A stretch of DNA of 64,000 nt from Streptomyces fulvoviolaceus (GTDB lineage: Bacteria; Actinomycetota; Actinomycetes; Streptomycetales; Streptomycetaceae), in assembly GCF_000718165.1 (NCBI RefSeq), contig NZ_JOEY01000036.1:1-64000 (forward strand), in the 5' to 3' direction. Shown one piece after another: positions 61,395 through 64,000 of the stretch. Under the pieces are notes generated by a model, which searched no databases, was not told the origin of the DNA, and saw only the letters and a list, made by a program, of their open reading frames with translations. Numbering within the stretch: position 1 is the first letter of the stretch; each line of letters opens with the position of its first letter. The position numbers were made by a program, and so were the translations under genes.

Positions 61395-61688
61395 AATCCC
61401 GGAGGAACCCTTGAACTCCGGCCGCGGCCGGCCCTCCCGAACTGCCCGACTCGGCTCCCCCATGCCAGGTCATCGGAAGGCCGACCGCGGCCGGTTCGCG
61501 CGTCGCTTCTGTAATCGCACCTTGATCGTTCAGTAAAGCTCGAGTTTTGCACCTGGTAACGGTGGCGCTGGCGTGGCTAGCGTGACTGTCGCTGTGCCGA
61601 GGTAAGCAGGAGCAAATCAGCCTGTGAACAAGTCGAGTTGACCAGCTCGTTCGGCACATGACCATCAACCGGGGAAAATCGGGGATAA

Positions 61689-62324
61689 ATGAACATGAGA
61701 ACCCAGTCTGCCCTGTCCGCTCTCGTGGCAGGCATTGCCTCCGTGCTGTTCGTGCTTGGTCCGGTGGCCGACGCGGGCGCGGTCACGAGGACGGCGAGCG
61801 CGACTCAGGCCGTTGCGGTAGAGGCGCAGGGAAGCGTTTCGGCTCAGAGCTCCCGCAAGCTCTACGACTACCGCCTCTATGTGAAGCCGAACAATGCCCG
61901 AGTCATCGGCGTCGCCTGGAAGCCCAGCCTGGCGATCAAGGAGCTGCACAACTGCTTCAACTGCACCTTCCCCGTCAAGGGTGCGCCGAAGAAGTACCCC
62001 ACGGAGAACCAGAAGCTCAACCTCAAGGCGTGTGCCGCCTACTTCGTCTGCAAGAACGCGCCTGTCCGTTACCACAAGGGCGGCATCAGCAACGGCTGGT
62101 ACTTCACCGCGGAGCAGGGGCACTTCGACGGTAAGGGCTCCAAGGTCTACTTCCAGTATTACAGCGAGAAGAACACGCACTACCTCAAACTCCACGTCTG
62201 GGCTTACGTCACACATCCGTCGGTGCCGGACTCGCTCAACAAGCGGTTTGCCCGCGACAAGTGGCAGGACTTCGCGCACAAGATGGGCGTGAAGCTCTGG
62301 TGCAAGACCTACGGTGGATGCTGA
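61689..62324 (+). CDS. Secreted Cys-containing protein of unknown function
   Basis: A 211-residue exported protein. The signal peptide (MNMRTQSALSALVAGIASVL to VADAGA, about 31 residues) is followed by a mature part with Cys in HNCFNCTF, KACAAYFVCK and KLWCKTYGGC, suggesting three disulphides, and aromatic-rich strands (GWYFTAEQGHFDG, KVYFQYYSEK). ATG 61689 behind GGGGA; ATG 61695 is also possible. Codons are less GC-biased than in nsdA or amtB. It lies between these two normally adjacent genes, with an nsdA remnant behind it, so it is probably inserted. No family recognised. Confidence 0.78.
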   Translation: MNMRTQSALSALVAGIASVLFVLGPVADAGAVTRTASATQAVAVEAQGSVSAQSSRKLYDYRLYVKPNNARVIGVAWKPSLAIKELHNCFNCTFPVKGAPKKYPTENQKLNLKACAAYFVCKNAPVRYHKGGISNGWYFTAEQGHFDGKGSKVYFQYYSEKNTHYLKLHVWAYVTHPSVPDSLNKRFARDKWQDFAHKMGVKLWCKTYGGC

Positions 62325-62355
62325 TCTTCCACGCTTGGCGCTCTGTAGGCCGCGA

Positions 62356-62386
62356 GGGCCGGGTCGGTCACATGACCGCCCGGCCC
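62356..62386. terminator. Terminator of the secreted-protein gene
   Basis: GGGCCGGGTCGGTCA pairs with TGACCGCCCGGCCC through one bulged T, with a CA loop and TTCAT tail. Confidence 0.75.
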
Positions 62387-62538
62387 TTCATGCGTGGTGC
62401 CGGACATGGAAGGGCGTCCTGTCGTCCCTCATCGACCCGGTACCTGGTCGTACACGAGACACGGCCCCTCCTCGAACCGGAAGGGCGGATCTCACGGCAG
62501 GCAGTCCGGTATCGCACCACTGCCGACCTTCTCGCCAC

Positions 62539-62568
62539 GGTGGTGTACCTACCTGTCGGTACACCACC
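62539..62568. repeat. Inverted repeat abutting the nsdA remnant
   Basis: GGTGGTGTACC and GGTACACCACC, perfect 11-bp arms, 8-nt loop, ending one base before nsdA-like sequence begins. It may mark a recombination junction or be a hairpin. Confidence 0.6.
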
Positions 62569-62569
62569 G

Positions 62570-62723
62570 ATGCTGTATGCGATGGAGGCCGGCTTCTGCC
62601 GCGGCCTGGCTCACATGGCCGGCCGAGGCCCGACCTGCCTCCCCGGCCGAACTTCTGATGTGGCGGGCAGTGGGGGCGGAGCGGCTCGAAGCCAAGCTGC
62701 CCGAGATCGCCGAGGTGGTCTGA
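62570..62723 (+). pseudogene. Decayed duplicate of the nsdA 3' end
   Basis: Three blocks match nsdA in order: ATGCTGTATGCGATGGAGGC (62570-62589 against 60864-60883), a block at 62593-62672 resembling 61041-61119, and a block ending GAGGTGGTCTGA at 62723 like the nsdA end GAAGCGGTCTGA at 61394. The following CGGCCGGCCCTCCCGAACTG also matches the sequence after nsdA. Intervening parts are deleted and the frame is lost. Confidence 0.75.
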
Positions 62724-62902
62724 GACCGCGTACAACCCCTGAGCCCCGGCCGGCCCTCCCGAACTGTCTGGCTCGACCCTCTGTCCCCGCGCGGGGCTGC
62801 CGGAAGGCCGCTGCGGCCTTTCCCCGGAAGGTTGCGCCACGATAACGATCGCGCAGTCGAACATCTCGCAGTTCATCAATGCGTAACACACAGGGCGCCT
62901 TC

Positions 62903-62918
62903 GTCACGGCCGCGAAAC
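62903..62918. promoter_or_regulatory. GlnR-type box upstream of amtB
   Basis: GTCAC-GGCCGC-GAAAC matches the actinobacterial GlnR consensus gTnAc-n6-GaAAc exactly. A GTAAC at 62883-62887 and GAAAC at 62936-62940 may be further half-sites. It lies 118 bp before the amtB start. Confidence 0.7.
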
Positions 62919-63035
62919 AACGAGGGGCTTCCACCGAAACGGCGCTGCGCCAATCTCATGGCGCATAACCGGCCCACCCCTCAATCCGCTCAGGCTTCGC
63001 CCGCACGGGGCCGTACCAACAACGAGGAGACGCCG

Positions 63036-64000
63036 ATGGCACCAGCCATCATGATGGCGGCAGACAAGGTAGAGCTGTCGCCCGCCAACACAGGTTTCAT
63101 GCTCATCTGTTCCGCCCTGGTGATGCTGATGACACCGGGCCTGGCCTTCTTCTATGGAGGCATGGTCCGCGTCAAGAGCACCCTCAACATGCTGATGATG
63201 AGCTTCATCAGCCTGGGGATCGTCACCATCCTGTGGGTGCTGTACGGCTTCTCCATGGCGTTCGGCACCGACTCCGGCCACATCATCGGCTGGAACTCCG
63301 ACTGGCTCGGCCTCAGCGGGGTCGACAAGGGCGAGCTGTGGGGTACGTACAACATCCCGCTCCTCGCTTTCATGGTCTTCCAGCTGATGTTCGCGATCAT
63401 CACGCCCGCCCTGATAAGCGGTGCTCTCGCGGACCGTGTGAAGTTCAGCGCGTGGGCGCTGTTCATCGCGCTGTGGGCCACGGTCGTCTACTTCCCCGTC
63501 GCCCACTGGGTATGGGGTGAGGGCGGCTGGGCCTTCGACCTCGGTGTGATCGACTTTGCCGGTGGTACGGCGGTCCACATCAACGCGGGTGCCGCGGCGC
63601 TCGGCGTGATCCTGGTCATCGGCAAGCGCGTCGGCTTCAAGAAGGACCCGATGCGCCCGCACAGCCTCCCGCTGGTCATGCTCGGTGCCGGTCTGCTGTG
63701 GTTCGGCTGGTTCGGCTTCAACGCCGGCTCGTGGCTGGGCAACGACGACGGCGTCGGCTCCCTGATGTTCGTCAACACGCAGGTCGCCACCGCCGCCGCC
63801 ATGCTGGCCTGGCTGATCTACGAGAAGATCCGCCACGGCGCGTTCACCACGCTGGGTGCCGCCTCCGGTGCGGTCGCCGGTCTGGTCGCCATCACCCCCT
63901 CGGGTGGTGCGGTCACTCCGATGGGCGCGATCGCCGTCGGCGCCATCGCCGGTCTGCTGTGCGCCATGGCCGTCGGCCTGAAGTACAAGTTCGGCTACGA
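63036..64000 (+). CDS. amtB: Ammonium transporter, 5' part
   Basis: The first 321 codons of an Amt family channel; the frame leaves the window open. MLMTPGLAFFYGGMVRVKST, the Trp/Phe pore, DFAGGTAVHINAGAAALG (pore His168-equivalent) and GAGLLWFGWFGFNAGS are family signatures. ATG 63036 follows GAGGAG by six bases. In streptomycetes glnB and glnD follow, and GlnR activates the operon under nitrogen limitation; the GlnR box fits this. Confidence 0.95.
   Translation, partial: MAPAIMMAADKVELSPANTGFMLICSALVMLMTPGLAFFYGGMVRVKSTLNMLMMSFISLGIVTILWVLYGFSMAFGTDSGHIIGWNSDWLGLSGVDKGELWGTYNIPLLAFMVFQLMFAIITPALISGALADRVKFSAWALFIALWATVVYFPVAHWVWGEGGWAFDLGVIDFAGGTAVHINAGAAALGVILVIGKRVGFKKDPMRPHSLPLVMLGAGLLWFGWFGFNAGSWLGNDDGVGSLMFVNTQVATAAAMLAWLIYEKIRHGAFTTLGAASGAVAGLVAITPSGGAVTPMGAIAVGAIAGLLCAMAVGLKYKFGY

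Noticed and set aside
62394..62845. Possible genes in frames covering 62.3-62.85 kb
   Set aside because: Codon bias is absent, and the segment aligns with the nsdA 3' end out of frame, so it is a remnant.

Overview
The window is a 64-kb piece of Streptomyces-type chromosome. Evidence: very high GC with G/C-ending codons, frequent GTG starts behind GGAGG-like sites, two conservons (CvnABCD), an acyl-CoA carboxylase epsilon subunit, a HupS-type histone-like protein, NsdA, and a gene order that I recognise as the S. coelicolor SCO5535-SCO5583 core region. Symbols taken from that comparison rest on remembered synteny and visible motifs, not on a search.

Layout. 1-1.2 kb: the end of acyl-CoA carboxylase beta plus accE. 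1.3-12 kb: two tandem conservons on the minus strand (cvn2, then cvn1), each with a sensor-kinase-like A, roadblock B, DUF742 C and GTPase D. 12.6-14.3 kb: an accessory stretch with a tiny repeat-containing protein, a lipoprotein and a secreted I36-type inhibitor. 14.6-19.1 kb: FAH-family enzyme, gltX, DUF4241, HAD phosphatase and five tRNA genes that are all Gln or Glu, the expected GltX substrates. 19.1-23.4 kb: MerR regulator with a divergent DUF4188 gene, and ndgR divergent from leuCD. 23.6-31.4 kb: hupS, cofC, an acyltransferase-gpsA pair, ddlA, DUF3515 lipoprotein, AsnC-type protein, thiL-thiD. 31.5-38.5 kb: rpmB, a DAK-family protein, and a minus-strand operon of an Hsp90 homologue and a 980-residue TPR protein. 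38.6-46.9 kb: recG, rsmD, coaD, DivIVA-like, DUF177, rpmF, rnc, mutM. 46.9-55.5 kb: HxlR regulator, CAP-domain protein, acyP, smc, glcP. 55.5-64 kb: LLM oxidoreductase, a decayed permease, ftsY, a primase-like protein, nsdA, a secreted protein, and amtB running off the end.

The standout is recG. Its Walker A motif is split between Lys and Thr by a 338-residue intein carrying a LAGLIDADG endonuclease. The intein has Ala at position 1 and the Trp/Cys/Thr set that defines the rare class 3 splicing mechanism, and its codons are visibly more A/T-ended than those of the flanking exteins. Without splicing, RecG cannot bind ATP.

Other points of interest are the Hsp90-TPR operon; a Streptomyces interspersed repeat read in frame inside the Smc hinge; a decayed copy of the nsdA 3' end beyond an inserted secreted-protein gene; near-identical CvnB/CvnD pairs in conservons whose CvnA proteins differ widely; and several palindromes that look like operators for MerR, NdgR, HxlR, a LacI-type repressor at glcP, and GlnR at amtB.
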